Origin: Gemmatimonadaceae bacterium
GTDB taxonomy: Bacteria > Gemmatimonadota > Gemmatimonadetes > Gemmatimonadales > Gemmatimonadaceae
Reading direction: 5' to 3'
NCBI GenBank assembly: GCA_035533015.1
Contig: DATLUQ010000013.1
Coordinates: 1 to 64,000 of the forward strand
Length of the DNA stretch: 64,000 bases
How positions within the stretch are numbered: position 1 is the first letter of the stretch; every line of letters starts with the position of its first letter. Below are positions 8,630 to 17,585 of this stretch, piece after piece. Made by a program: the position numbers and the translations under genes. A model generated the notes under the pieces. It was not told the origin of the DNA, did not search any database, and saw only the letters and a program-made list of their open reading frames with translations.

Positions 8630-9897
8630 CGCCGCCCCATGCCCTGGTCCTCGCCGCCACCACCGGGCTGATCGGCGAATCGGCGGCGGCGCACCTGCTC
8701 GTCGCGCTGGCCGCGATCCTGGTGGCCACGCGCGCGCTGGGCGAGGTCGCGCAGCGGCTTCGCCAGCCCGCCGTGCTGGGCGAACTCATCGCCGGCGTGC
8801 TCCTCGGCGGGTCGGTGTTGGGCATCGTCGACGCCTCGAGCCCCGTGTTGTCCGCGATGTCGGAACTCGGGGTCATCCTGCTGCTCTTCGAGATCGGCTT
8901 GGAGACCGACGTCCGGAACCTCATCAAGGTGGGCGGCGTGGCCGCCACGGTGGCGTGCGCTGGCGTGGTGTTGCCGTTCGGCGCCGGCTATCTGGGTGCC
9001 GAGTTGTTCGGTCTGGGCCGGGTGCCGGCGCTGGTGTGCGGGGCGGCCCTCTGCGCCACGTCGGTGGGGATCTCGGCCCGCGTGCTGTCGGACCTGGGCA
9101 TGCTCGACACCACGGAGGGTCGCGTCGTTCTGGGCGCGGCGGTGATCGACGACGTCATCGGGTTGGTGATCCTGGCCGTCGTGGCGGGCATCGTGGAGGG
9201 CGGGTCCGTGTCGCTGCCGCGAATCGCCCGGATTGCCGGAGTCGCCGTCGGGTTCGTGGTCGTGGCCGTGGCGGTGGGCTCGCGCGTGGCGCCGCTGGTT
9301 TTCCGGGCGGCCGAGAAGGTACGGGCGGCCGGCGCGCTCGGCCTGGTGGCCATCGCGTTCGCGTTCTTCCTGGCGTGGACGGCGCACCTGGCCGGATCGG
9401 CGATGATCATCGGCGCGTTCGCGGCGGGCGTCGTGCTGCACGATCTGCCGCAGCGCGGCGCCGTGCAGGAATCGACCACCCGCATCGGACAGTTCTTCGT
9501 GCCCATCTTCTTCGCCAGCGTTGGAGCTGCGGTGGATCTGCCCGCGCTCCTCCACGGCAGCGCGCTGCAGGTCGGGGCGATTCTGATCGGGGTGGGCATC
9601 GTGGGCAAGGTGCTGGCCGGGTACGTGCCGTGGTGGTTCAAGGGCGACAAACTGCTCGTGGGGGTGGCCATGGTGCCGCGCGGCGAAGTCGGGCTCATCT
9701 TCGCGCAGATGGGCCTCGCCTCGGGTGGCATCGACAACGGGCTCTTCGGCGCCATCATGCTGATGGTGCTGGTGACGACCTTCGTGACGCCGCCGGCGCT
9801 GGGCCGGCGCGCTGCGTCGCGGTTGCGTCAGGCGGCGGAACCTCAGGGTATCGATGACCTGGTCGCCGGACCATCCAGAAACAGAAAAGGGCGCTGA
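8626..9897 (+). CDS. CPA2-family cation:proton antiporter (KefB/NapA-like)
   Basis: The 423-residue protein has about 12 membrane segments and the layout of a CPA2 Na+(K+)/H+ exchanger domain. Visible pieces are LRQPAVLGELIAGVLLGGS (helix 1 Pro-Leu-Gly motif), LGVILLLFEIGLETD, CATSVGISARVLSDLG, VLGAAVIDDVIGLVIL with the two ion-binding Asp residues, and VAMVPRGEVGLIF near the end. There is no C-terminal RCK/TrkA-N domain, so it is the short form. GTG start at 8626 overlaps the speA stop (GTGA). Coupling to arginine decarboxylase, which consumes protons, suggests pH or polyamine-linked ion homeostasis, but that is only inference. The stop codon lies within the terminator stem shared with the convergent sodA. 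Confidence 0.9.
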   Translation: MTPPHALVLAATTGLIGESAAAHLLVALAAILVATRALGEVAQRLRQPAVLGELIAGVLLGGSVLGIVDASSPVLSAMSELGVILLLFEIGLETDVRNLIKVGGVAATVACAGVVLPFGAGYLGAELFGLGRVPALVCGAALCATSVGISARVLSDLGMLDTTEGRVVLGAAVIDDVIGLVILAVVAGIVEGGSVSLPRIARIAGVAVGFVVVAVAVGSRVAPLVFRAAEKVRAAGALGLVAIAFAFFLAWTAHLAGSAMIIGAFAAGVVLHDLPQRGAVQESTTRIGQFFVPIFFASVGAAVDLPALLHGSALQVGAILIGVGIVGKVLAGYVPWWFKGDKLLVGVAMVPRGEVGLIFAQMGLASGGIDNGLFGAIMLMVLVTTFVTPPALGRRAASRLRQAAEPQGIDDLVAGPSRNRKGR

Positions 9898-9920
9898 CGC
9901 GGATTCCGCGTCAGTGCCCT
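9888..9920 (-). terminator. Terminator between the antiporter gene and sodA
   Basis: A 15-bp stem is formed by agggc-g-ctgacgcgg (9888-9902) and ccgcgtcag-t-gccct (9906-9920) around an ATT loop, with a single G-U pair. Read leftward, as for sodA, it is followed by ttttctgtttctgg, a T-rich tail, so it works best as the rho-independent terminator of the minus-strand dedA-sodA unit. Read rightward it lacks a T-tract, so it would be a weaker stop for the speA-antiporter transcript. Confidence 0.8.
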
Positions 9921-9939
9921 CGATCGCGAAGGGCGCCGA

Positions 9940-10536
9940 TTACATCCGGTCGGCCACCGCCTGCCAGTTCACCACGTTCCACCAGGCCTTGATGTAGTCC
10001 GGACGGCGATTCTGGTAGTGCAGGTAATAGGCATGCTCCCAGACGTCGAGTCCCATCACGGCGTGCTTGCCTTCCATGAGCGGGTTGTCCTGGTTGGGCG
10101 TGCTGGTAATCGACAGCTTGCCGCCGTCGGTGATCAGCCAGGCCCATCCCGACCCGAAGCGGCCGGCGCCCGCCGCGGCGAACTGCTCCTGGAACTTGGC
10201 AAAGTCGCCGAACGACTTCTTGATCGCGTCGGCCAGCTTGCCGGTGGGCTCGCCGCCGCCCTTCGGCCCCATGATCTGCCAGAACATGGAGTGATTCCAA
10301 TGGCCGCCGGCGTTGTTGCGCACCGCGGTCCGCACCGCTTCGGGCACGGCGTTGAGATCCTTGAGCAGATCGTCCAGCGACTTGCCCTGGAACGCCGGCG
10401 CTTTCTCCAACGCCGCATTCAGGTTGTTGACGTAGCCACCGTGATGCTTGTCGTGGTGGATCTCCATCGTCCGCGCGTCGATGTGCGGCTCCAGCGCGTT
10501 GTTCGCGTAGGGCAGAGCGGGGAGGGTGAAAGCCAT
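9940..10536 (-). CDS. sodA: Superoxide dismutase, Mn-type by sequence
   Basis: The 198-residue protein converts superoxide to oxygen and hydrogen peroxide. Metal ligands are H27 (EIHHDKHH), H82 ([10 protein letters not shown]) and the Asp/His pair in [10 protein letters not shown]. The Gly-Gly before HWNH together with Gln in TPNQDNPLM is the Mn-type pattern; Fe-type enzymes have Gln in the first position. Actual metal use can differ. The ATG at 10536 is preceded by a strong ccaaggaga site, which decides the start against a longer open frame upstream. It has no signal peptide, so it is cytoplasmic. It begins 17 nt after the dedA stop and ends at the T-tailed hairpin, so dedA-sodA is probably a two-gene operon. 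Confidence 0.96.
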   Translation of the reverse strand: MAFTLPALPYANNALEPHIDARTMEIHHDKHHGGYVNNLNAALEKAPAFQGKSLDDLLKDLNAVPEAVRTAVRNNAGGHWNHSMFWQIMGPKGGGEPTGKLADAIKKSFGDFAKFQEQFAAAGAGRFGSGWAWLITDGGKLSITSTPNQDNPLMEGKHAVMGLDVWEHAYYLHYQNRRPDYIKAWWNVVNWQAVADRM

Positions 10537-10553
10537 AGCGGTCTCCTTGGACG

Positions 10554-11201
10554 TCAGGCGTCCGATGCGATATCCGGAGCAGTCGCTCGGCGGCGCGCGC
10601 GCCACCATGCGATGGCGCCGGGCATGAGCGAGAGAACAATCACCACCATGATGACCACGTCGATGTGGCGATCGATCCCTGGAATGTAACGACCGAGGAA
10701 ATATCCGGTGAACAGCATGCCCCAGATCCAGAGCAGACCGCCGACCACGTTGTATACGGTGTAGCGCCACCAGTCCATGGTGGCCACGCCGGCCACCACG
10801 GGCACGAAGGTGCGCACGATGGGCATGAACCGCGCGATCAGCACGGTTGCGCCACCGCGGCGCTCGTAGAAGTCGTGGGCCCGCAACAGATGCTTGCGCT
10901 TGAACAGCAGCGAATCGGGCCGGGAGTACAGTGCCCGGCCGGTAACCCTTCCGATGCCATACCCCGACGTGTTGCCGGCGATCGACGCCACCGACAGCAG
11001 GAGCCCCAGCAGATAGACGTCGAACTGGCCGAGCGCCGCGAACAGCCCCGCCGTGACGATCAGCGAATCACCCGGCAGGAAGAACCCCACGAGCAGCCCG
11101 GTTTCGGCGAAGATCACCAGCGTGAGCCCGACGTAGCCGCCCCAGGTGATCAACTCATGGACGTTGGTCAGGCGATGGAAGAGATCGAGAAGTTGGTCCA
11201 T
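10554..11201 (-). CDS. DedA-family membrane protein
   Basis: The 215-residue protein has the DedA/SNARE-associated fold: an N-terminal re-entrant region with [24 protein letters not shown], the Gly-rich [16 protein letters not shown], then [28 protein letters not shown] with the conserved F/R-x3-R-x3-P core. Four to five helices follow, ending in a basic cytoplasmic tail. DedA proteins are inner-membrane scramblases or transporters implicated in lipid carrier (undecaprenyl phosphate or phospholipid) movement and envelope homeostasis. ATG start. It is divergent from the GH38 gene and lies directly upstream of sodA. Confidence 0.92.
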   Translation of the reverse strand: MDQLLDLFHRLTNVHELITWGGYVGLTLVIFAETGLLVGFFLPGDSLIVTAGLFAALGQFDVYLLGLLLSVASIAGNTSGYGIGRVTGRALYSRPDSLLFKRKHLLRAHDFYERRGGATVLIARFMPIVRTFVPVVAGVATMDWWRYTVYNVVGGLLWIWGMLFTGYFLGRYIPGIDRHIDVVIMVVIVLSLMPGAIAWWRARRRATAPDIASDA

Positions 11202-11352
11202 GAGGTGACGGGTAGGAGTGGCCCTGCCGCGAACCAGTGAACTTCGGCCCTCATGGAGGCCGGGTCAATGGGATAGGGCGCGCCCGCCTTGCCGCGGCGA
11301 CGGCGGCGGAGCGAACTTCGCAGGGCCCGTCGTTCCCCTCTCGCCCGCTGCC

Positions 11353-13968
11353 GTGCTGTCCATCCACGTCGTTTCACACACCCACTGGGACCGCGAGTGG
11401 TACCACCCGGCGGCGCGCTTTCGCCAGGGCCTCGCCGCGTTGGTGGACGACTTGCTCGACGATCCGCCGGCGGGCGGCGCGAGCTTCCTGCTCGACGGCC
11501 AGGCGGTGCTGCTCGGCGACTACCTTGCCGTCCGGCCGGAACGCGCGCTCGACCTCACCACGCTCCTGCGCCGCGGAGCGCTCGAGGCGGGGCCCTGGTT
11601 CGTACTCGCCGACGAGCTGATTCCGGGCGCCGAGGCGCTCGTGCGCAACCTGATCATGGGCCTCCGCATGCTGCGCGCCTTTGGCGGGGAATCGCCGCCG
11701 GTGCTCTACTGCCCGGACTCGTTCGGGCACCCCGCAGCACTGCCCACGCTGGCCCGAGGATTCGGCCTCGAGATGGCCGTCGTGTGGCGTGGCTTCGGCA
11801 GCCGTCGGTGGCCCGCCGGCGACGCCTGCTGGTGGCGCGCGCCGTCAGGCGACCGCGTGCTGCTCTACCATCTGCCCCGGAGCGGCTACGAGTTCGGCGC
11901 CGACCTGCCGCCCGATCCCGTTGCCGCCGCAGCGCGGTGGCAGTCGATGCGCCACGAGCTGGCCGCGCGCAGCACGGTCGGCGCCGTGCTCCTGCCCAAC
12001 GGCGCCGACCACCATGCCCGGCAACGGCGGCTGGGCGAGGCCGTGGCGGCGCTGGCCGATGCCGCGGCGCCCACGCGGGTGGAGGCGAGTTCTCTGCGTG
12101 TCTTCGCCGCCGCGGCGCTCGACGGCGCCGCGCATTCCGATCTGCCGGAGGTGCAGGGCGAACTGCGCGACTCCTACGGCTATACGTGGACGTTGCAGGG
12201 AACCTTGGCCACGCGGGCCCATCAGAAGCGCCGAGCCGCCCGTCTCGAGCGGTTGCTGGTGCGCGAGACGGAGCCGTGGGCGGCGCTCGCCGCCCGCCGG
12301 CCGGGGCGCTCGCGCCTGGGGTTGGTCCGCGCGGCGTGGCGCGACCTGCTGCTCGGCCAGCCGCACGACACGCTCTGCGGCTGTTCCATCGACGCCGTCG
12401 CGCGCGCATTCGACGGGCGCATGGACGAAGCGGGGGCGCAGGCGGCAGGGCTGCGCGACGACGCCGTGGCCGAGCTGGTCGGCCACGACCCCGAGCGCGC
12501 CAGCGCGTCGCGCGACGCGTGGCGGCCGCACCTGGTGGTGCGTAACCCCGCGGCGCGCCCGCGCGGCGGCGTGGCGATCGTCCAACTCTCGCGGTTTCTG
12601 GCACACGTGCGGGTGGGCCCTGGCTCGGGCGACGGTCCGCCGGTGCCACCGCGCCGAGCCGTGGCGCGGGTTCACGGGGCAGTGGCTGTGCAGGTGCTCG
12701 AGCGCGCGCTGGTGCACGAACGCTTCGAGTCGCCGCGCGCATACCCCGACGACGATCTCGTGGATCGCGCCCTGGCCGCCGTGTGGCTGGGCGAGCTGCC
12801 GGGCTACGGGCTTCGCGCCCTGCCGCTCGGCGGAGGACGCAATGCGGCGCAGGCCGTGCCGAATCCGGTGCGCGTTACCGAGCGGACGCTTTCCAATGGG
12901 CGGCTGTCGGTGGCCGTAGGCGACGAGGGTCGCGTGACGCTGCGCCACGAGGCCAGCGGTCGCGTGATCGATGACCTGTTGCGGCTCGAAGATCAGGACG
13001 ACCTCGGCGACCTCTACACGCCTTCGTTGCGTGGCGAGGTTCGCTCGGCGCGCCTCGCCGGCATGCGCATCGTGTATCGTGGGCCCCTGCGCGGCGCCAT
13101 CGAGACCCGATGGCGCGTGCGCGTGCGGACCGGCCAGGCTGTCACGGTGCGCGTGCGCTTCACCCTCGATGCCGACGCTGACATGTTGCGGCTGAGCGTG
13201 CGCGGCGAGAACGCGGCGGCCGATCACCGGCTGCGGCTCGATGTGGCGACGGACGTCGCGACGCCCACCGTGCGCGCCGACGCCGCGTTCGGGCCCGTGG
13301 AACGCGTGCCGCTGGTCCTCGCGCCCGACGAGGCGGCCATGGAAGCCGCCCCACCCACCGCACCGCTGCATCGGTATGTCTCGCTCAGCGGCGCGCTCGG
13401 CGGCGCCACGCTGTTCTCCGATGGTCTGGCCGAATACGAGGTGGACGGTGACGGCCGTGTTCACCTGACGCTCGTGCGCGCCGTCGGTGAACTCTCCCGC
13501 AACGATTTGCCCGAGCGGCCCGGACACGCGGGGTGGCCGTCGCCCACCCCCGAAGCGCAGTGCCGGGGTCCATTTGCCGCGGAGTGCGCGCTCATGCTGC
13601 ACGACGCCTGGGGCGATGAGACGGCCGATCTCGTGGAGCGGGCGGCCGACGACGCGCTCGTGCCGCTCACCGGAGCCACGATCCGGTCGCTGACCTCGAT
13701 CGCCCCGGAGATGCCGGGCCTCGAATTGCAGGGAAGGGGGCTCGCGTTCTCCGCGGCCAAGGAGAGCGAGGACGGCGCGTGGCTCGTGCTGCGCTGCGTG
13801 AATCTCCTCGACCGGGCCGTGCGCGGGCGGTGGGTGGTGGCGGGAGGCGTGCGCGAAGCGTGTCTGTCGCGGCTGGACGAGACGCCGGGTGAGGGGATCC
13901 CGGTGCGCGATGCCGCCGTGGAGTTCGCGGCGCCGGCCTGCGGGGTCGTAACCCTGTTGGTACGCTGA
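11353..13968 (+). CDS. Glycoside hydrolase family 38 alpha-mannosidase
   Basis: The protein is about 871 residues with the GTG start used here. The N-terminus VLSIHVVSHTHWDREWY is the first GH38 strand with its Zn-binding His and Asp (H9, H11, D13). CPDSFGHPAALP holds the probable nucleophile Asp122, NGADHHARQ resembles the second Zn/substrate loop, and LLLGQPHDTLCGCSIDAVARAFDGRMDEA is the family's middle signature. A long beta-rich C-terminal half (about 400-871) is the mannosidase C-terminal domain. The open frame extends 45 codons upstream to 11218, but that part is Pro/Arg-rich and unlike the family, so 11353 is preferred although no clear ribosome-binding site precedes it. No signal peptide; it probably trims mannosides imported into the cytoplasm. 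Confidence 0.88.
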   Translation: MLSIHVVSHTHWDREWYHPAARFRQGLAALVDDLLDDPPAGGASFLLDGQAVLLGDYLAVRPERALDLTTLLRRGALEAGPWFVLADELIPGAEALVRNLIMGLRMLRAFGGESPPVLYCPDSFGHPAALPTLARGFGLEMAVVWRGFGSRRWPAGDACWWRAPSGDRVLLYHLPRSGYEFGADLPPDPVAAAARWQSMRHELAARSTVGAVLLPNGADHHARQRRLGEAVAALADAAAPTRVEASSLRVFAAAALDGAAHSDLPEVQGELRDSYGYTWTLQGTLATRAHQKRRAARLERLLVRETEPWAALAARRPGRSRLGLVRAAWRDLLLGQPHDTLCGCSIDAVARAFDGRMDEAGAQAAGLRDDAVAELVGHDPERASASRDAWRPHLVVRNPAARPRGGVAIVQLSRFLAHVRVGPGSGDGPPVPPRRAVARVHGAVAVQVLERALVHERFESPRAYPDDDLVDRALAAVWLGELPGYGLRALPLGGGRNAAQAVPNPVRVTERTLSNGRLSVAVGDEGRVTLRHEASGRVIDDLLRLEDQDDLGDLYTPSLRGEVRSARLAGMRIVYRGPLRGAIETRWRVRVRTGQAVTVRVRFTLDADADMLRLSVRGENAAADHRLRLDVATDVATPTVRADAAFGPVERVPLVLAPDEAAMEAAPPTAPLHRYVSLSGALGGATLFSDGLAEYEVDGDGRVHLTLVRAVGELSRNDLPERPGHAGWPSPTPEAQCRGPFAAECALMLHDAWGDETADLVERAADDALVPLTGATIRSLTSIAPEMPGLELQGRGLAFSAAKESEDGAWLVLRCVNLLDRAVRGRWVVAGGVREACLSRLDETPGEGIPVRDAAVEFAAPACGVVTLLVR

Positions 13969-13989
13969 AGGACGGAGCGCGCTTCGCTC

Positions 13990-15693
13990 ATGCTTGACTC
14001 CCCCGCTTCTCTGGTCCTGACCGCGCTCGCGGCGGCGTTGGTCATCGTCATGATTCCCCGCCTCGTCGCGGCGGTCCGGATCGCGTTCGGTGTTCGCCGC
14101 CAGGAACGCGCGCGCCTCGCGGCGCGCGAACCCGACTTCGACAGCGCGCGGGCGTATCACGAACGACTCCCGGACGCGGAGACACGGCAAGCGTTGGACG
14201 ACCGCACCTGGCGCGACCTCGACCTCGACGACGTGTTCTGCCGGCTCGACTTCACGGTGAGCGAGCCCGGCCGTCAGCATCTCTACCACCTGCTGCGCAC
14301 GCCGCGGTTCACGGCGGAGCCGCTCGCACGACTCGACCGGGCGGCGCGCCGGCTCAGTGACCGCGACGGGGCGGATGAACGCGTGAGAACCCCCCTGCGT
14401 GCCCTCCGGGATCCTCGGGCCGCCCGCCTCGTGGACCTCTGCTTCGACGAGCTGCCACCCCGTCCGCGACTCTGGCTGCTCTTCCCGGTCCTGACGACGG
14501 CGTCCGTGATGTGCCTGGCCCTCGTTCCCGTCTGGCCGCGAGCGGCGGTGTGGTGGGTTGGCGTGTGCCTCGTGAATGTGCTCGTGCAGCTCGCCTATAA
14601 GCCGCGGGTGAAGCGGTTCGTGCCGGCGCTGCACGAGGTCCCGGCCCTCCTGCGCGCCGCGGGGCAACTCGCGCGGCTCGACCTCGATGAATTCGCCCCC
14701 GAGCGCGCGGTGCTCGCCGAGGGAGTGCGGAGCCTGCGTTCGTTGGTCCGCCCCACCCGGTGGCTCATGTTCGAGCCCGGCCAGGCCGGCGGCATGATGA
14801 GCGACGTTTCCGGCAGCGCGTACGAGTACGCGAACATGCTCTTTCTGCTCGACGTGAATGCCTTCGTGTTCACGGTCGAGATCCTGCGGGCGTCCCGCGA
14901 TCGCATGCGGGCGATGCTCGAAGCGATCGGCTACCTCGACGCGGCGCAGTCGGTGGCGACGTGGCGCGGCACGCTCTCACGCTGGTGCGTCCCGGAATTC
15001 ACGCCGCCACAAAAGGCCATGCACGTCGAAGGACTCGTCCATCCCCTGGTCACCGACGCGGTGCCGAACGCGCTGGAGATCGACGGCGCGAGCGTCCTCA
15101 TCAGCGGCTCGAACATGGCGGGCAAGACGACCTTCGTGCGAGCCTTGGGGGTGAACGCCGTACTGGCCCAGACGCTCTCCACCGTGTGCGCCGCGTCCTG
15201 GCAGGCCCCGTTCCTCCGCGTCCGCTCGTCCATCGGGCGGATGGACAGCGTCCTCGAGGGCAAGAGCTACTACCTGGCCGAGGTCGAGTCGATCCTCGCG
15301 CTCATCCGGGCCAAGGAGAGCGGCGACCAGCACCTGTTCCTGCTCGATGAGACGTTTCGCGGAACCAACACCACCGAGCGGGTGGCGGCGGCCTACGCCG
15401 TCCTGCGGCATCTGAATCGGGGCCGCGACCTCGTGGTGGTGGCCACGCACGATCTCGAGGTGCTCGATCTGCTCGACGGCGCGTTCGCGCCTCATCACTT
15501 TCGCGAGCAGATTGCGGGCGAGGCGTTGACCTTCGACTACCTGCTCCAACCGGGGCCGTCGTCCACCCGCAATGCCATCGCGCTCCTCCGGTTCATGCGG
15601 TACCCGGATGCCGTGGTTGCCGACGCGACCGCCCATCTTGACTGGCAGGCGCGGCGCGGCCCGCTCCCCGGCCGCGATCGCGAGCCTGGGTGA
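13990..15693 (+). CDS. Membrane-associated MutS-like ATPase
   Basis: The 567-residue protein has an N-terminal membrane helix (about 5-30), a pair of helices in the middle (about 158-200) and a C-terminal MutS domain V ATPase. The ATPase has Walker A GSNMAGKTTF (K379), the D453-E454 Walker B in LLDETFRGTNTTERVAA, and the MutS H-loop region VVVATHDLEVLDLLDG. It lacks the mismatch-recognition domain I, so it is not the classical repair MutS. It belongs to a little-studied group of membrane-tethered MutS homologues, and its role is unknown. It begins 21 nt after the GH38 gene in the same direction, so the two are probably cotranscribed. It is convergent with the ABC permease genes, with an 18-nt gap. 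Confidence 0.85.
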   Translation: MLDSPASLVLTALAAALVIVMIPRLVAAVRIAFGVRRQERARLAAREPDFDSARAYHERLPDAETRQALDDRTWRDLDLDDVFCRLDFTVSEPGRQHLYHLLRTPRFTAEPLARLDRAARRLSDRDGADERVRTPLRALRDPRAARLVDLCFDELPPRPRLWLLFPVLTTASVMCLALVPVWPRAAVWWVGVCLVNVLVQLAYKPRVKRFVPALHEVPALLRAAGQLARLDLDEFAPERAVLAEGVRSLRSLVRPTRWLMFEPGQAGGMMSDVSGSAYEYANMLFLLDVNAFVFTVEILRASRDRMRAMLEAIGYLDAAQSVATWRGTLSRWCVPEFTPPQKAMHVEGLVHPLVTDAVPNALEIDGASVLISGSNMAGKTTFVRALGVNAVLAQTLSTVCAASWQAPFLRVRSSIGRMDSVLEGKSYYLAEVESILALIRAKESGDQHLFLLDETFRGTNTTERVAAAYAVLRHLNRGRDLVVVATHDLEVLDLLDGAFAPHHFREQIAGEALTFDYLLQPGPSSTRNAIALLRFMRYPDAVVADATAHLDWQARRGPLPGRDREPG

Positions 15694-15711
15694 TCGGGCG
15701 CGCGGCCGGCG

Positions 15712-16590
15712 CTACGCCCGGTCGCGCAGCAGGCCCCCCGCCTCGCCCGACAGCCGGTCGCGCAGCCAATCCCCGAGCAGCGTGCAGGCGCACACCGTGG
15801 CGATGAGCGCGAGGCCGGGCGCCAGCGCCACCCATGGGGCGGTCACGATGGCGTCTCGCCCGCCGGCGATCATGTTGCCCCAGCTCGGCGCCGGCGGCTG
15901 CACGCCCAGCCCGAGAAACGACAGTCCGCTCTCCAGCAGGATGGCATTGCCCACGCCGAGCGCCGTGGCTACGATGGCGGGCCCCAGCGCATTCGGCACC
16001 GCGTGCCGCCACAACACCCGCCCGCTCCGCGCGCCGAGCGCTCGTGCCGCGTCGATATACGGATGCGTCCGCACGCCCAACACTTCGGCCCGCACCATGC
16101 GTGCCACGCCCATCCACCCTGTGGCGATGAGTACGACGACCACGCTCGTGAGGCCGGGCCGCCACAACGCGGCGCATACTAAAAGTAGTATAAGACGCGG
16201 AACGGCGAGCAGCGCGTCGGCGACGGCCATGACCAGGCGGTCCGTGAGCCCGCCCATCCAGGCGGCCGTCGCCCCGACGGCCGTGCCCAGTGCCGCGGCC
16301 GCCCCCGAGCCCACGAGGCCCACGGCCAGCGAGATCCGGCCTGCCAGCATCATGCGCACGAACAGGTCGCGCCCGAACCCGTCGGTGCCCAGCAGATGGA
16401 ACGCGCCCGTCGCATCGCGTGCCCCGGGCGGCAGGTCGCGCAGCGCGAGCACGTCGCCGATCGCCAACGGGTTCTGATGCGACAGCATGGGCACGATGAT
16501 CACCGCCAGCGCCATCGCCCCGAGCAGGCCGAGCGCTCCGAGGGCGATCGGGTCGCGTCGCCGCGCGGTGGGCGGGCCGGCGCTCGTCAC
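15712..16590 (-). CDS. Peptide/oligosaccharide ABC transporter permease, DppC-like
   Basis: This 292-residue inner-membrane permease has the N-terminal DppC-type helix followed by HLLGTDGFGRDLFVRMMLAGRISLAVGL, the family's OppC signature, and the EAA loop ALGARSGRVLWRHAVPNALGP that contacts the ATPase. It ends with SFLGLGVQPPAPSWGNMIAGGR, also typical of DppC/OppC. GTG start at 16590 overlaps the dppB-like stop by 4 nt (GTGA), so the pair is translationally coupled and acts as a heterodimer. No ATP-binding subunit is encoded in the window, so the ATPase must come from elsewhere. Confidence 0.9.
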   Translation of the reverse strand: MTSAGPPTARRRDPIALGALGLLGAMALAVIIVPMLSHQNPLAIGDVLALRDLPPGARDATGAFHLLGTDGFGRDLFVRMMLAGRISLAVGLVGSGAAAALGTAVGATAAWMGGLTDRLVMAVADALLAVPRLILLLVCAALWRPGLTSVVVVLIATGWMGVARMVRAEVLGVRTHPYIDAARALGARSGRVLWRHAVPNALGPAIVATALGVGNAILLESGLSFLGLGVQPPAPSWGNMIAGGRDAIVTAPWVALAPGLALIATVCACTLLGDWLRDRLSGEAGGLLRDRA

Positions 16591-17576
16591 GGCGCGGCCC
16601 GCCGCGGGTCGAGGAGCGTGAGCGCGAGGTCGGCGGCGAGGTTGGCCGCAATCACCACGCCAGCGTACAGCATCGCGCACGCCATCACCACGGGGTAATC
16701 GCGCGACGCGATCGCGGTCAGCATCGCCGTTCCCATTCCGGGCCACGCGAACACCGCCTCCACGAACACCGAGCCCGCCACGAGGCCCGGCAGCGAGAGC
16801 GCGAGGAGCACGATCAGCGGGGGCAGCACGTTCCGCAGCACGTGGCGACCGAATACCCGGCTCGGGGCGGCGCCCTTGGCCCTCGCCGTGCGTACGAAAT
16901 CCAGTCGCATCACGTCGGCCACGCTGTTGCGCGCGTACCGCGCGATGCCGGCCGCGCCGATGGCCGCCAGAATGGAAACCGGAAGTACGGCATGGCGCAC
17001 GAGGTCGCGCGCCGCGGCCCAGCCGCTCAGTTCGGCCCCGGGGGTGTGCAGCCCGAACGCCGGCAGCCGCAGCCATTCCGGGAACCCCAGTAGGCTCGCG
17101 CCGTACGTGAACACCGCGACCAGGGCGAGTGCGATCCAGAAGGAGGGCATGGCAAAAACCGCCGTGGTGGCCACGGTCAGAGCGCGATCGACGGCGGTGC
17201 CGCGCCGCGCGCCCTGCACCATGCCGATCGGGACGCCGATCAGGAACGTCAACGCCAGCGACATGGCGCCGAGGCCCAGCGAGATCGGGGCCGCGCGGGC
17301 GAGAACCTGCGTCACCGGCTCGTGGCTGGCAAAGCTCTCCCCAAGGTCGCCCGTGAGCACGTCGCCGAGCCAGCGTGCATATTGCACGGGCCACGGCGCG
17401 TCGAGTCCGAACTGCTGGCGCAGCTGCGCCACGTCGGTCGGCGACGCGTTGGGGGGCACGAGCATCGTGGCCGGGTCGCCCGGCGCCAGCCGGACGAGCA
17501 CGAACACCAGGCTCACCACGAGCCAGATCAGCACCAGCGCGTCGCGTACGCGGCGCGCAACCGGGAGGGCGGACAC
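16587..17576 (-). CDS. Peptide/oligosaccharide ABC transporter permease, DppB-like
   Basis: The 329-residue permease has six predicted helices. The N-terminal helix precedes RLAPGDPATMLVPPNAS, the DppB/OppB signature, and FGLDAPWPVQYARWLGDVLTGDLGES is the matching periplasmic loop. The EAA motif is RAKGAAPSRVFGRHVLRNVLPP. It pairs with the DppC-like protein, which is translationally coupled to it. GTG start; no other suitable start precedes the first helix. Its start codon lies only 9 nt from the divergent start of the lipoprotein gene, so its promoter must sit inside that gene's coding region or upstream of it on the other side. Confidence 0.9.
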   Translation of the reverse strand: MSALPVARRVRDALVLIWLVVSLVFVLVRLAPGDPATMLVPPNASPTDVAQLRQQFGLDAPWPVQYARWLGDVLTGDLGESFASHEPVTQVLARAAPISLGLGAMSLALTFLIGVPIGMVQGARRGTAVDRALTVATTAVFAMPSFWIALALVAVFTYGASLLGFPEWLRLPAFGLHTPGAELSGWAAARDLVRHAVLPVSILAAIGAAGIARYARNSVADVMRLDFVRTARAKGAAPSRVFGRHVLRNVLPPLIVLLALSLPGLVAGSVFVEAVFAWPGMGTAMLTAIASRDYPVVMACAMLYAGVVIAANLAADLALTLLDPRRAAP

Positions 17577-17585
17577 GCGTTGATT

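Noticed and set aside
10537-10770. Longer start for sodA
   Set aside because: The extension overlaps dedA and lacks SOD similarity; ATG 10536 has a strong ribosome-binding site and the family N-terminus.
11218-11352. Upstream extension of the GH38 gene
   Set aside because: The extra 45 residues are Pro/Arg-rich, unlike the family start; the conserved strand begins at 11353-11391.
11845-14667. 940-codon open frame antisense to GH38 and MutS-like genes
   Set aside because: Lies across two well-supported genes and the gap between them; composition is typical of a GC-rich shadow.
17322-17585. Upstream extension of the lipoprotein gene
   Set aside because: It would overlap the divergent permease gene and hide the signal peptide with lipobox that starts at 17586.
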